From JBBQVZ01 sp038211015 (GTDB taxonomy: Bacteria > Actinomycetota > UBA4738 > HRBIN12), in NCBI GenBank assembly GCA_038211015.1, contig JBBQVZ010000051.1:1-21968 (forward strand): DNA of 21,968 nt, read 5' to 3'. A program made the position numbers and the translations under genes. Below the pieces are notes generated by a model. That model searched no databases. It worked only from the letters and a program-made list of their open reading frames with translations, and was not told the origin of the DNA. Positions 15,466 through 21,563 of the stretch are shown piece after piece (within the stretch, counting starts at the first letter, position 1; each line of letters begins with the position of its first letter).

Positions 15466-16640
15466 ACATCCACGAGTACCAGGCCAAGGCGCTGCTCCGC
15501 TCCTACCGCATCACGACGCCGCGCGGCGAGGTCGTGTACACCGCGAAGGCGGCCGCGCGCGTCGCGGAGGACCTGGGCGGCAGCTGCTGGGTCGTGAAGG
15601 CCCAGATCCACGCCGGCGGCCGGGGCAAGGCCGGCGGTGTGCGGACCGCCACCACGCCGGAGCGGATCGCCGAGCTCGCCGATCAGATGCTCGGGTCCAC
15701 CCTCGTCACGCCCCAGACCGCCCCCGCGGGGCAGCACGTCAGCCGCCTGCTGGTCGAGCGAGCCTCGCGGATCGAGCGCGAGTTCTATCTCTCGTTGTTC
15801 GTCGACCGCGACTCGCAGCGGGTCGTCGTGATCGCGAGCGCTCAGGGAGGGGTCGACATCGAAGACGTGGCGGCGCGGCACCCCGACGCGATCCACAGGG
15901 AGTACGTGGATCCCGGTGTGGGACTCCTCGACTTCCAGTGCCGCAAGGTGGCCGACGCGATCGGGATGGCGAACCGCACCACGTCGTTCACGAGGCTGTT
16001 GAAGCGCATCTACCGCCTGTTCCGCGACACCGACTGCCTGCTGCTGGAGATCAACCCGTTCATCGAGGCGGAGGACGGCGAGCTCGTCGCGCTCGACTGC
16101 AAGATGAGCTTCGACGACAACGCGCTGTTCCGACAGGGCGACATCGTCGAGCTCCGCGACTTCGACGAGGAGGACCCGAAGGAGGTCGAGGCGACGGGGC
16201 ACGGGCTGAACTACATCGCGCTCGACGGGAACGTCGGCTGCATCGTGAACGGCGCCGGACTGGCGATGGGCACGATGGACGCGATCGTGCACCACGGCGG
16301 CCGCCCGGCGAACTTCCTGGACGTGGGCGGCGGCGCCAGCCCCGAGAAGATCGCGAACGCGTTCCACATCGTCCTGAAGGATCCGAACGTGCGCGCGATC
16401 CTGGTGAACATCTTCGCGGGGATCAACCGATGCGACTGGATCGCGCAGGGCGTGGTGCAGGCGACGCGCGACCAGTCGATCGAGGTGCCGGTGATCGTCC
16501 GGCTGGCCGGGACCAACGTGGACGAGGGCCGCGCGATCCTGGATGCCAGTGGGTTGGCCCTGATCCAGGCCGACGACCTGGACGACGCGGCTCGGAAGGC
16601 CGTCGCGGCCGCGGCTCAGCAACAGGAGGTTCCGGCATGA
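15462..16640 (+). CDS. mtkA: Malate-CoA ligase (malate thiokinase), beta subunit
   Basis: A 392-residue ATP-grasp subunit of the succinyl-CoA synthetase superfamily that activates malate to malyl-CoA with ATP and CoA. It opens with NIHEYQAKALLRSY. The nucleotide region contains KAQIHAGGRGKAGG, and the metal-binding region LLEINPFIEAEDGELVALDCKMSFDDNA. NFLDVGGGASPEKIANAF and AGINRCDWIAQGVVQA follow. The last motif favours malate-CoA ligase: MtkA of methylotrophs has AGINRCDW, while SucC proteins usually have GGI(T/V)RCD. Position after mcl and before mtkB supports the call. Overlaps with both neighbours are four-base ATGA junctions. Succinyl-CoA synthetase activity is the main alternative and only assay or phylogeny would exclude it. 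Confidence 0.93.
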   Translation: MNIHEYQAKALLRSYRITTPRGEVVYTAKAAARVAEDLGGSCWVVKAQIHAGGRGKAGGVRTATTPERIAELADQMLGSTLVTPQTAPAGQHVSRLLVERASRIEREFYLSLFVDRDSQRVVVIASAQGGVDIEDVAARHPDAIHREYVDPGVGLLDFQCRKVADAIGMANRTTSFTRLLKRIYRLFRDTDCLLLEINPFIEAEDGELVALDCKMSFDDNALFRQGDIVELRDFDEEDPKEVEATGHGLNYIALDGNVGCIVNGAGLAMGTMDAIVHHGGRPANFLDVGGGASPEKIANAFHIVLKDPNVRAILVNIFAGINRCDWIAQGVVQATRDQSIEVPVIVRLAGTNVDEGRAILDASGLALIQADDLDDAARKAVAAAAQQQEVPA

Positions 16641-17512
16641 GCGTGTTCGTCGACAAGGACTCGCGGGTCATCATCCAGGGCTTCACCGGACAGCACGCCA
16701 CGTTCCACGCCGAGGAGGCGATGTCGTTCGGCACCAAGGTCGTCGGCGGCGTCACGCCGGGCAAGGGCGGGACCACGCACCTGGGACTCCCGGTGTTCAA
16801 CAGCGTGGCGGAGGCGGTCGAGGAGACCGGCGCGGACGTGACCGGCATCTTCGTGCCGCCGGCGCTCGCTACCGACTCGTTGCTGGAGGCCGCGGAGGCC
16901 GGTGTCTACGTCGCGGTCATCATCGCCGACGGCGTGCCCGTGCAGGACATGGTGAAGGCGAAGGGCTACCTGGCAGGCCGTCAGACGCGGACCATCGGGC
17001 CGAACTCCCCCGGCATTATCACGCCGGGCGAGTGCAAGGTGGGCATCATGCCGTCCCACATCTACTCGAAGGGCCGGATCGGCGTGGTGTCGCGCTCCGG
17101 CACGCTCAACTACGAGGCCGTGTCGCAGATGACCAAGCTCGGGCTCGGCCAATCCACGTGCGTCGGCATCGGCGGCGATCCCGTGAACGGCACCGACTTC
17201 AAAGCGGTCCTGCACGAGTTCGAGAACGACGACGAGACCGACGTGGTCGTGATGATCGGCGAGATCGGCGGGCAGCAGGAGGTCGAGGCGGCGCGCTGGT
17301 CACGCCAGTACATGACGAAGCCGCTGGTCGCGTTCATCGCCGGCGTCTCCGCGCCGCGCGGCCGCCGCATGGGACACGCCGGTGCGGTGATCAGCGGCGA
17401 GAGCGACACGGCGACCGCCAAGCTCGACGCGATCGAGGCGATGGGCCATCACACGGTGCGCAACCCCGCCGACATCGGCGACACCGTCCTGCGGGTGCTG
17501 AAGGAGATCTAG
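16637..17512 (+). CDS. mtkB: Malate-CoA ligase (malate thiokinase), alpha subunit
   Basis: This 291-residue CoA-binding subunit partners MtkA. It has the CoA-binding start VIIQGFTGQHATFHAEEAM, then VVGGVTPGKGGTTHLGLPVF, GPNSPGIITPGECKVGIMP, VSRSGTLNYEAVSQM and GIGGDPVNGTDF. The phosphohistidine is His247 in GRRMGHAGAVISG. MSFGTKVVGGVTPGKGG and the spacing follow the SucD/MtkB pattern. It overlaps the mtkA stop by four bases and is the last gene of the operon. Its TAG stop interlocks with the stop of the opposite-strand nucleotidyltransferase gene, so no separate terminator is visible. Sequence alone separates MtkB from SucD less clearly than for the beta subunit; the operon decides the call. 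Confidence 0.92.
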   Translation: MSVFVDKDSRVIIQGFTGQHATFHAEEAMSFGTKVVGGVTPGKGGTTHLGLPVFNSVAEAVEETGADVTGIFVPPALATDSLLEAAEAGVYVAVIIADGVPVQDMVKAKGYLAGRQTRTIGPNSPGIITPGECKVGIMPSHIYSKGRIGVVSRSGTLNYEAVSQMTKLGLGQSTCVGIGGDPVNGTDFKAVLHEFENDDETDVVVMIGEIGGQQEVEAARWSRQYMTKPLVAFIAGVSAPRGRRMGHAGAVISGESDTATAKLDAIEAMGHHTVRNPADIGDTVLRVLKEI

Positions 17513-18024
17513 CCGGATCGATCGGGGCCCGCGGGCCGCGTCCGGTGGGACAGCATCTCGCGAAGGACCGGCAGGATGGCGCGATCCCGCGGTCGGTCGG
17601 CGGCTTCCTTCGAACGGATGACGTCGGCGAGCGACGCGACGGGAACGTCGACGCCGCCGACCGTCATCACCTCGACGTTGCGTCGGAGATCGTCGTAGCC
17701 CTGCGTCCCGCTCGGTTCGAACGTGATGTCCAGGTCGCCACGGTCGGTCGTGAGGTTCCAGATGCGGATCCGTCGCAGGAAGTCGGCGGACCGGTCGAAC
17801 GCGATCCCGTTAACCGCCCCGGTCACCCGGATGCGCGCATCGATCTCCTCGAGCGCGCGGGAGAGCCGCTCCAGGTTCCGCTGACCGTCCTCCGGGACGA
17901 TGTCCAGGTCGGTCGTCATGTGCGGGGCGCCGTAGAGGACGGCGGCCAATCCCCCGACCAGGACGTAGCGGACCTGGTGACGGTCGAGGACCTGAAGGAG
18001 ATCGCGCGGCTTGAACTCAGCCAT
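17509..18024 (-). CDS. AbiEii-like nucleotidyltransferase, possible toxin
   Basis: This 171-residue protein has the polymerase-beta-type nucleotidyltransferase core. It reads VGGLAAVLYGAPHMTTDLDIV, with Gly24-Gly25 and metal ligands Asp39 and Asp41, and a third acidic strand DLDITFEP at about 97-103. Later, VASLADVIRSKEAADRPRDRA is the usual C-terminal segment of AbiEii/MenT-like and related minimal nucleotidyltransferases. The predicted activity is NMP transfer to RNA or protein, and a toxin role is inferred from the adjacent XRE regulator. The ATG at 18024 has GCGAGG five bases upstream and overlaps the regulator's stop by eight bases. The longer frame from 18093 lies inside that gene and is not used. 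Confidence 0.82.
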   Translation of the reverse strand: MAEFKPRDLLQVLDRHQVRYVLVGGLAAVLYGAPHMTTDLDIVPEDGQRNLERLSRALEEIDARIRVTGAVNGIAFDRSADFLRRIRIWNLTTDRGDLDITFEPSGTQGYDDLRRNVEVMTVGGVDVPVASLADVIRSKEAADRPRDRAILPVLREMLSHRTRPAGPDRSG

Positions 18025-18337
18025 CGTCGCCTCGCGCCCGCTTGCCCTCCTCGTAGAGCACCGCCCCTTCGAGCATGCGATCCAGCCGCTCATCGGGCGA
18101 GAGCGATGCGCCCTCCTCCGCCAACGTCCAGGAGTCCTCGTCGAGCGGAACCACTCGGACGTCCAGGTCGAACCCGCATGCGCGCACCAGCTGGAGCACC
18201 CGGTCCCAGGTGGCGCCGACGTCCCCGTTCTCGATCCGCGCCACGAGCGGTTGCGAGACCCCGGCTCGCGTCGCCAGCGCCCGTTGGGTCAGGCCGGCTC
18301 GGCGCCGTGCTTCACGAACGAACTGCCCGGGATCCAT
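18017..18337 (-). CDS. XRE-family helix-turn-helix regulator, possible antitoxin
   Basis: A 106-residue protein with an XRE helix-turn-helix at about residues 5-58 (FVREARRRAGLTQRALATRAGVSQPLVARIENGD) and a short acidic/helical C-terminal tail (DERLDRMLEGAVLYEEGKR) that could bind a partner. It precedes the nucleotidyltransferase gene and overlaps it by eight bases. This is the order of antitoxin-toxin operons, but neutralisation is not shown. Start at ATG 18337 is preferred because TATCCT lies six bases before it, as in leaderless genes; an in-frame ATG at 18361 would sit inside the operator-like repeats. Confidence 0.85.
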   Translation of the reverse strand: MDPGQFVREARRRAGLTQRALATRAGVSQPLVARIENGDVGATWDRVLQLVRACGFDLDVRVVPLDEDSWTLAEEGASLSPDERLDRMLEGAVLYEEGKRARGDDG

Positions 18338-18343
18338 AAGAAC

Positions 18344-18393
18344 AGGATAACCTCTCTGCATCGATGCGATGCTCCATCAGCATCGTTGCGATG
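18344..18393 (-). promoter_or_regulatory. Promoter and tandem operator-like repeats of the XRE/nucleotidyltransferase operon
   Basis: On the minus strand a TATCCT -10 box occupies 18349-18344. Upstream are two 13-bp dyads, CATCGATGCGATG at 18359-18371 and CATCGTTGCGATG at 18381-18393, differing by one base and 22 bp apart, two helical turns. Each has the form CATCG, 3 bp, CGATG. They cover the -35 region, as expected for autorepression by the XRE protein. Confidence 0.6.
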
Positions 18394-18437
18394 TCTGTGA
18401 TGCATCCCACGGTCGAACGATGGTGGGGACAACGGCT

Positions 18438-18977
18438 TCACCACACGTCGCCTTCACGCCATTCGCAGCTGAGGGGGGCGGTCGGATCGATGTCGGGAGT
18501 GGTCGGCGTTCGGCGAACGAGGATGCTTCCGTCTTCGTCGGGCGTGGGCTCGGGCCCCCGCTCCATCCGGACGAACGTCGGCCCTTTCCACACGAACCAG
18601 CCGAGCGGTTCGTAGAAGCCGGGGATGCCGGTGTCGAGCGCGCCGAGCTGGAACGTCCGATCGATGTGCTCCCCGATCGCACGCATCACGGTGGAGCCGT
18701 GGCCTCGCCCCTGCCGGCTCGACAGCGTGGCGACGGCCTCGACGTACCCCGTCGTCAACCGGTGACCGCCGGTATCCAGCTCGCGGGCGATCACGGACCC
18801 ATGGGACACGATGCGCCCCTCGTGCTCCACGATGAAGTGCACGCCACCGAACGCGTGCCGGAGATCGTCTTCGGTGAACTCGGAGTCCTTGTTCCTCCAG
18901 GCCGCTCCGAAGAGGTCGCGGAGCCCCACCACCTCTTCGGCGTGAAGATCGTCGCTCGCGACGCGGCGCACAGACAT
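18438..18977 (-). CDS. Aminoglycoside 2'-N-acetyltransferase-like GNAT protein, AAC(2')-I type
   Basis: This 179-residue GNAT protein matches the AAC(2')-I family along its length: HAFGGVHFIVEHEGRIVSHGSVIAREL, then TGYVEAVATLSSRQGRGHGSTVM (acetyl-CoA loop QGRGHG). QLGALDTGIPGFYEPLGWFVWKGPT, the PTPDEDGSILV segment and the terminal CEWREGDVW follow. Mycobacterial AAC(2') has the parallel tail CDWRAGDVW. Members acetylate the 2'-amine of some aminoglycosides; many chromosomal copies probably have another cellular role. Start at ATG 18977 is chosen because TATCGT lies seven bases upstream with no Shine-Dalgarno; an ATG at 19007 is the alternative. It stands alone, divergent from the TIG-domain gene. 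Confidence 0.85.
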   Translation of the reverse strand: MSVRRVASDDLHAEEVVGLRDLFGAAWRNKDSEFTEDDLRHAFGGVHFIVEHEGRIVSHGSVIARELDTGGHRLTTGYVEAVATLSSRQGRGHGSTVMRAIGEHIDRTFQLGALDTGIPGFYEPLGWFVWKGPTFVRMERGPEPTPDEDGSILVRRTPTTPDIDPTAPLSCEWREGDVW

Positions 18978-19072
18978 CGGGGGCACGATACCGGCCAGCG
19001 AACACACGGTCCCTCAACGGGGGATATCGACGTGGCCGCATCGGGCCAGGGTTAGACCAGACCCGCATCGGG

Positions 19073-19179
19073 TAGGGTGTTTGGGAGTTGCCACGCAACG
19101 AAACCATCTAACGGCCGTCGGGAGATGGGTACGTGGCGCCTATCGAACCACTCTCGTGGCCAGAAAGGAGGAACCCAAT
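19073..19179 (+). promoter_or_regulatory. Promoter and structured leader of the TIG-domain gene
   Basis: TAGGGT at 19073-19078 is a probable -10 box, with a weak TTAGAC upstream at 19052-19057. The leader of about 95 nt can fold into a nested hairpin. GCCACG (19090-19095) pairs with CGTGGC (19132-19137), and CCATCT (19104-19109) pairs with AGATGG (19123-19128), leaving an asymmetric internal loop and a 13-nt apical loop. A strong ribosome site AAAGGAGG follows at 19164-19171. It does not match a riboswitch class I know. Confidence 0.45.
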
Positions 19180-20328
19180 TTGAGGTTCCAGAATAAGCAT
19201 GTTTCAGCTCGCGCGACCGCGCTGGCGCTCGTACTCGGCGTGGTCGGGGTGCTCGTGACGGCGCTGCCCGCGTCTGCGTCCTCGGTTTCGTCGTTCACCC
19301 CGGTGTGCGGTGTCGTGGGCACGACGGTGACCATCACCGGAACCGGCTTCACGTCAGGCGGAGCCCCCACGGGCGTCACGTTCAACGGCGGTGCCGGCAC
19401 AGCAGCCGTGACATTCTCCGCCTCCAGCGACACGACCGCCTCGGCGGTTGTTCCGGCCGGAGCCTCGACCGGCACGATCACGGTGGAGACCGCGGCGGCC
19501 GACACGCCGAGTGCGGCGAGCTTCACGGTCGCTCCGGCTGCGGCTGCGACGATCACATCGTTCTTGCCGGTGACCGCCGCCGTCGGTGCCAGCGTGGTTA
19601 TCACCGGAACGAACTTCTGCGGCACCACGGCAGTGAGGTTCAACACCACCAACGCCGTGACGTACACCGTCAACTCCTCGACCCAGATCACCGCGACGGT
19701 TCCGGTTGGTGCCACGACCGGTCCACTGCACGTGGTCACGCCGAGCGGTACCGCGGACAGCGCCACCAGCTTCACCGTCATCGGCGGGCCGACGATCACG
19801 TCGTTCTCGCCCACGAGCGGCAATGTTGGGACGAGCGTCGTCATCACCGGCACGAACCTCACCGGCGTGACCGGGGTCAAGTTCAACGGTGTCACAGCGA
19901 CGTTCTCGGCCAACACGGCCACCTCCGTGACCGCGGTAGTCCCCTCCGGTGCGACGACCGGCAAGATCACGGTCACGACGCCTGGTGGGACCGCGACCAG
20001 CGCCACCGACTTCACGGTGACGACCGTCACGAAGCACGGTCGGTCCGTGAACCTGAACCTCAAGAAGCACCTGATCGCGAGCGGGACCGTCACCGTCGCC
20101 GATGGATTCAACGCCTGTCGCGCCAACGTGACGGTCAAGATTCAGCGTTGGAAGCTCGGCGTCTGGAAGACGGTCGGGACGGATCAGACCACTGGTACTG
20201 GCAAGTACAAGAAGGTCTTGAAGGACAAGACCGGCAAGTACCGCGCCATCGCCAAGAAGAAGGTCCTGAACGTCGGAGACGACATCTGCAAGGCAGACAC
20301 GTCGCCGACCAGGAGGCACCACCACTGA
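19180..20328 (+). CDS. Secreted protein with three IPT/TIG domains
   Basis: This 382-residue protein starts at TTG. AAAGGAGG lies eight bases before it, and the codon begins a textbook signal peptide (RFQNKHVSARATALAL, cleavage after ALPASA near residue 33). Three Ig-like IPT/TIG repeats of about 80 residues follow (roughly 36-117, 118-200, 201-280). Each has a start such as ITSFSPTSGNVGTSVVITGT and an end such as GTATSATDFTV. The Lys/Arg-rich C-terminal domain (about 285-375: RSVNLNLKKHLIASGTVTV, one Cys in FNACRAN and one in DDICKAD) resembles a module seen in actinobacterial secreted proteins and ends in RRHHH. No anchor or enzyme motif is present. A surface-binding or structural role is likely but unproven. 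Confidence 0.88.
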   Translation: MRFQNKHVSARATALALVLGVVGVLVTALPASASSVSSFTPVCGVVGTTVTITGTGFTSGGAPTGVTFNGGAGTAAVTFSASSDTTASAVVPAGASTGTITVETAAADTPSAASFTVAPAAAATITSFLPVTAAVGASVVITGTNFCGTTAVRFNTTNAVTYTVNSSTQITATVPVGATTGPLHVVTPSGTADSATSFTVIGGPTITSFSPTSGNVGTSVVITGTNLTGVTGVKFNGVTATFSANTATSVTAVVPSGATTGKITVTTPGGTATSATDFTVTTVTKHGRSVNLNLKKHLIASGTVTVADGFNACRANVTVKIQRWKLGVWKTVGTDQTTGTGKYKKVLKDKTGKYRAIAKKKVLNVGDDICKADTSPTRRHHH

Positions 20329-20353
20329 CGTCAGAACGTTGACGTCGAACGTC

Positions 20354-20383
20354 AAGGAGCGGCCCCGGAAGGGGCCGCTCCTT
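20354..20383. terminator. Bidirectional terminator hairpin
   Basis: A perfect 13-bp stem, AAGGAGCGGCCCC at 20354-20366 and its complement at 20371-20383, closes a GGAA loop between the converging TIG-domain and sugar dehydrogenase genes. There is no long T-run on either side, which is common for terminators in GC-rich actinobacteria. A smaller inverted repeat (GACGTCA, then TGACGTC, 20327-20346) precedes it. Confidence 0.85.
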
Positions 20384-20386
20384 CGT

Positions 20387-21502
20387 TCACGCCGCCTTGC
20401 GCACGAGCAGGCGGATCCCCAGGTACGTGCTGTAGTAGATGGCGCCGTCCGGCCCCACCTCGAGCGATAGGACCAGGTCACCGAGCGTCGCGACCGCTTC
20501 GCAGCGGCGAACGCGGGTCCGATCGCTCGACAGCTCCGCACGCCAGAGCTCCCCGGTGTTGAACGTGCCGAAGAACAGCGAGTTCACCGAGTGGGGACCC
20601 AGCCCGCAGTCCTCGCAGAACGCCACCCCGGTCGGCGCGATCGTCGGCGTGAACCATCGCAAGGGCATCACCGGGTTCGGCCCGTCACGGTTCGTATCCG
20701 AAGGCGGTGTGGCCGAGCCGCAATCGGCCGCCGGTCCCCACCCGTAGTTCCGCCCGCGGACGATCCGGTTCAGCTCGTCGTTGCACTCGGGGCCGTTCTC
20801 GGTCTCCCAGAGGGTCCCGGTGACCGGATCGAACGCCATACCGAAGGAGTTGCGGATGCCGTAGGCCCACACGCGCGATCCGAACGGGTTGCCGGGCGCC
20901 GCTTCCCCTTCCGGAGTCAACCGGAGGATCTTGCCCCTGGTGGACCCGAGGTCCTGGGCATCCGCGGGATCGGTCGCGTCGCCGACGACGACGTAGAGCA
21001 TGCCGTCGGGTCCGAAAACGAGTCGCCCGCCGCTGTGCTGATGCAGTGGGCTTGCTGCGCTCGAATAGATGACCTCGACGGGCCGGGAACCGCCCGTCCC
21101 GGCGGTGACCCGGAGGATCTGATCTTTGAGTGTTCCGCGCACCAGCCGCGTGGCGAACAGGTACACATAGGGCTGCTGCGGGAATCCGGGGTCGAGCGCG
21201 ATGCCGTCGAGCCCTTGCTCGATGTCGGTGACGAGGTCGGACACCTGGAAGAAGCGATGGCTCCTGCCCGTGCGCGGATCGAAGATCCGGACGTCGCCGA
21301 TCCCTTTCTCCACGAACCAGATCCGGCCGCGCGGATCGAAGTCGAAGGACACGGGCTGCTCCACATCGCGGATCACCCACTCCCCCACGATCGGCGAGCG
21401 ACCGGGGTGTGCCGGACCCGAGGGGACCGACCGAGCTGCCGGGGCGCAGCCGACGGCCACCAGCAGGGTGAGCGCCACGCCGGTGGTCGAGCGCCGCCAC
21501 AT
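20387..21502 (-). CDS. PQQ-type glucose/sorbosone dehydrogenase-like lipoprotein
   Basis: This 371-residue protein has an N-terminal lipoprotein signal (MWRRSTTGVALTLLVAVGC, lipobox Cys19). A six-bladed propeller of the soluble aldose sugar dehydrogenase family follows. Family motifs are EQGLDGIALDPGF (96 onward), HQHSGGRLVFGPDG with His156 at the catalytic-base position, GIRNSFGMAFDP with the PQQ-contacting Arg217, and GPECNDELNRI then GRNYGWG. It would oxidise a sugar or related alcohol outside the membrane, if PQQ is available. Family members that lack PQQ binding exist, so activity is inferred. The ATG at 21502 is chosen because it starts the lipoprotein signal; the open frame runs further upstream through the divergent gene. 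This is not a methanol dehydrogenase. Confidence 0.88.
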   Translation of the reverse strand: MWRRSTTGVALTLLVAVGCAPAARSVPSGPAHPGRSPIVGEWVIRDVEQPVSFDFDPRGRIWFVEKGIGDVRIFDPRTGRSHRFFQVSDLVTDIEQGLDGIALDPGFPQQPYVYLFATRLVRGTLKDQILRVTAGTGGSRPVEVIYSSAASPLHQHSGGRLVFGPDGMLYVVVGDATDPADAQDLGSTRGKILRLTPEGEAAPGNPFGSRVWAYGIRNSFGMAFDPVTGTLWETENGPECNDELNRIVRGRNYGWGPAADCGSATPPSDTNRDGPNPVMPLRWFTPTIAPTGVAFCEDCGLGPHSVNSLFFGTFNTGELWRAELSSDRTRVRRCEAVATLGDLVLSLEVGPDGAIYYSTYLGIRLLVRKAA

Positions 21503-21551
21503 GCCCGTGGACGCTATACCGGCGGTTGTCGGCCGTCCACAGACGGCTCGA

Positions 21552-21557
21552 TAGGAT
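21552..21557 (+). promoter_or_regulatory. Putative -10 box before the NAGPA-like gene
   Basis: TAGGAT lies six bases before the ATG at 21564, the same distance seen for bcp and the XRE gene. The intervening GGAGCG also contains a GGAG, so leaderless and leadered initiation are both possible. Confidence 0.35.
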
Positions 21558-21563
21558 GGAGCG

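Noticed and set aside
15462..17512. Calling the ligase pair succinyl-CoA synthetase (sucC-sucD)
   Set aside because: The pair follows malyl-CoA lyase with four-base overlaps, and the beta subunit has the AGINRCDW motif of malate-CoA ligases. It is kept only as an alternative.
19085..19179. c-di-GMP-I riboswitch in the TIG gene leader (AAACC, then GGG and ACG)
   Set aside because: The conserved GCAAACC and GACGCAAAGCC elements and the second stem with its receptor loop are missing; only a few bases match.
20387..21502. PQQ-type dehydrogenase as a methanol dehydrogenase feeding the serine cycle
   Set aside because: The motifs are those of the six-bladed glucose/sorbosone dehydrogenase family, not the eight-bladed MxaF/XoxF family.
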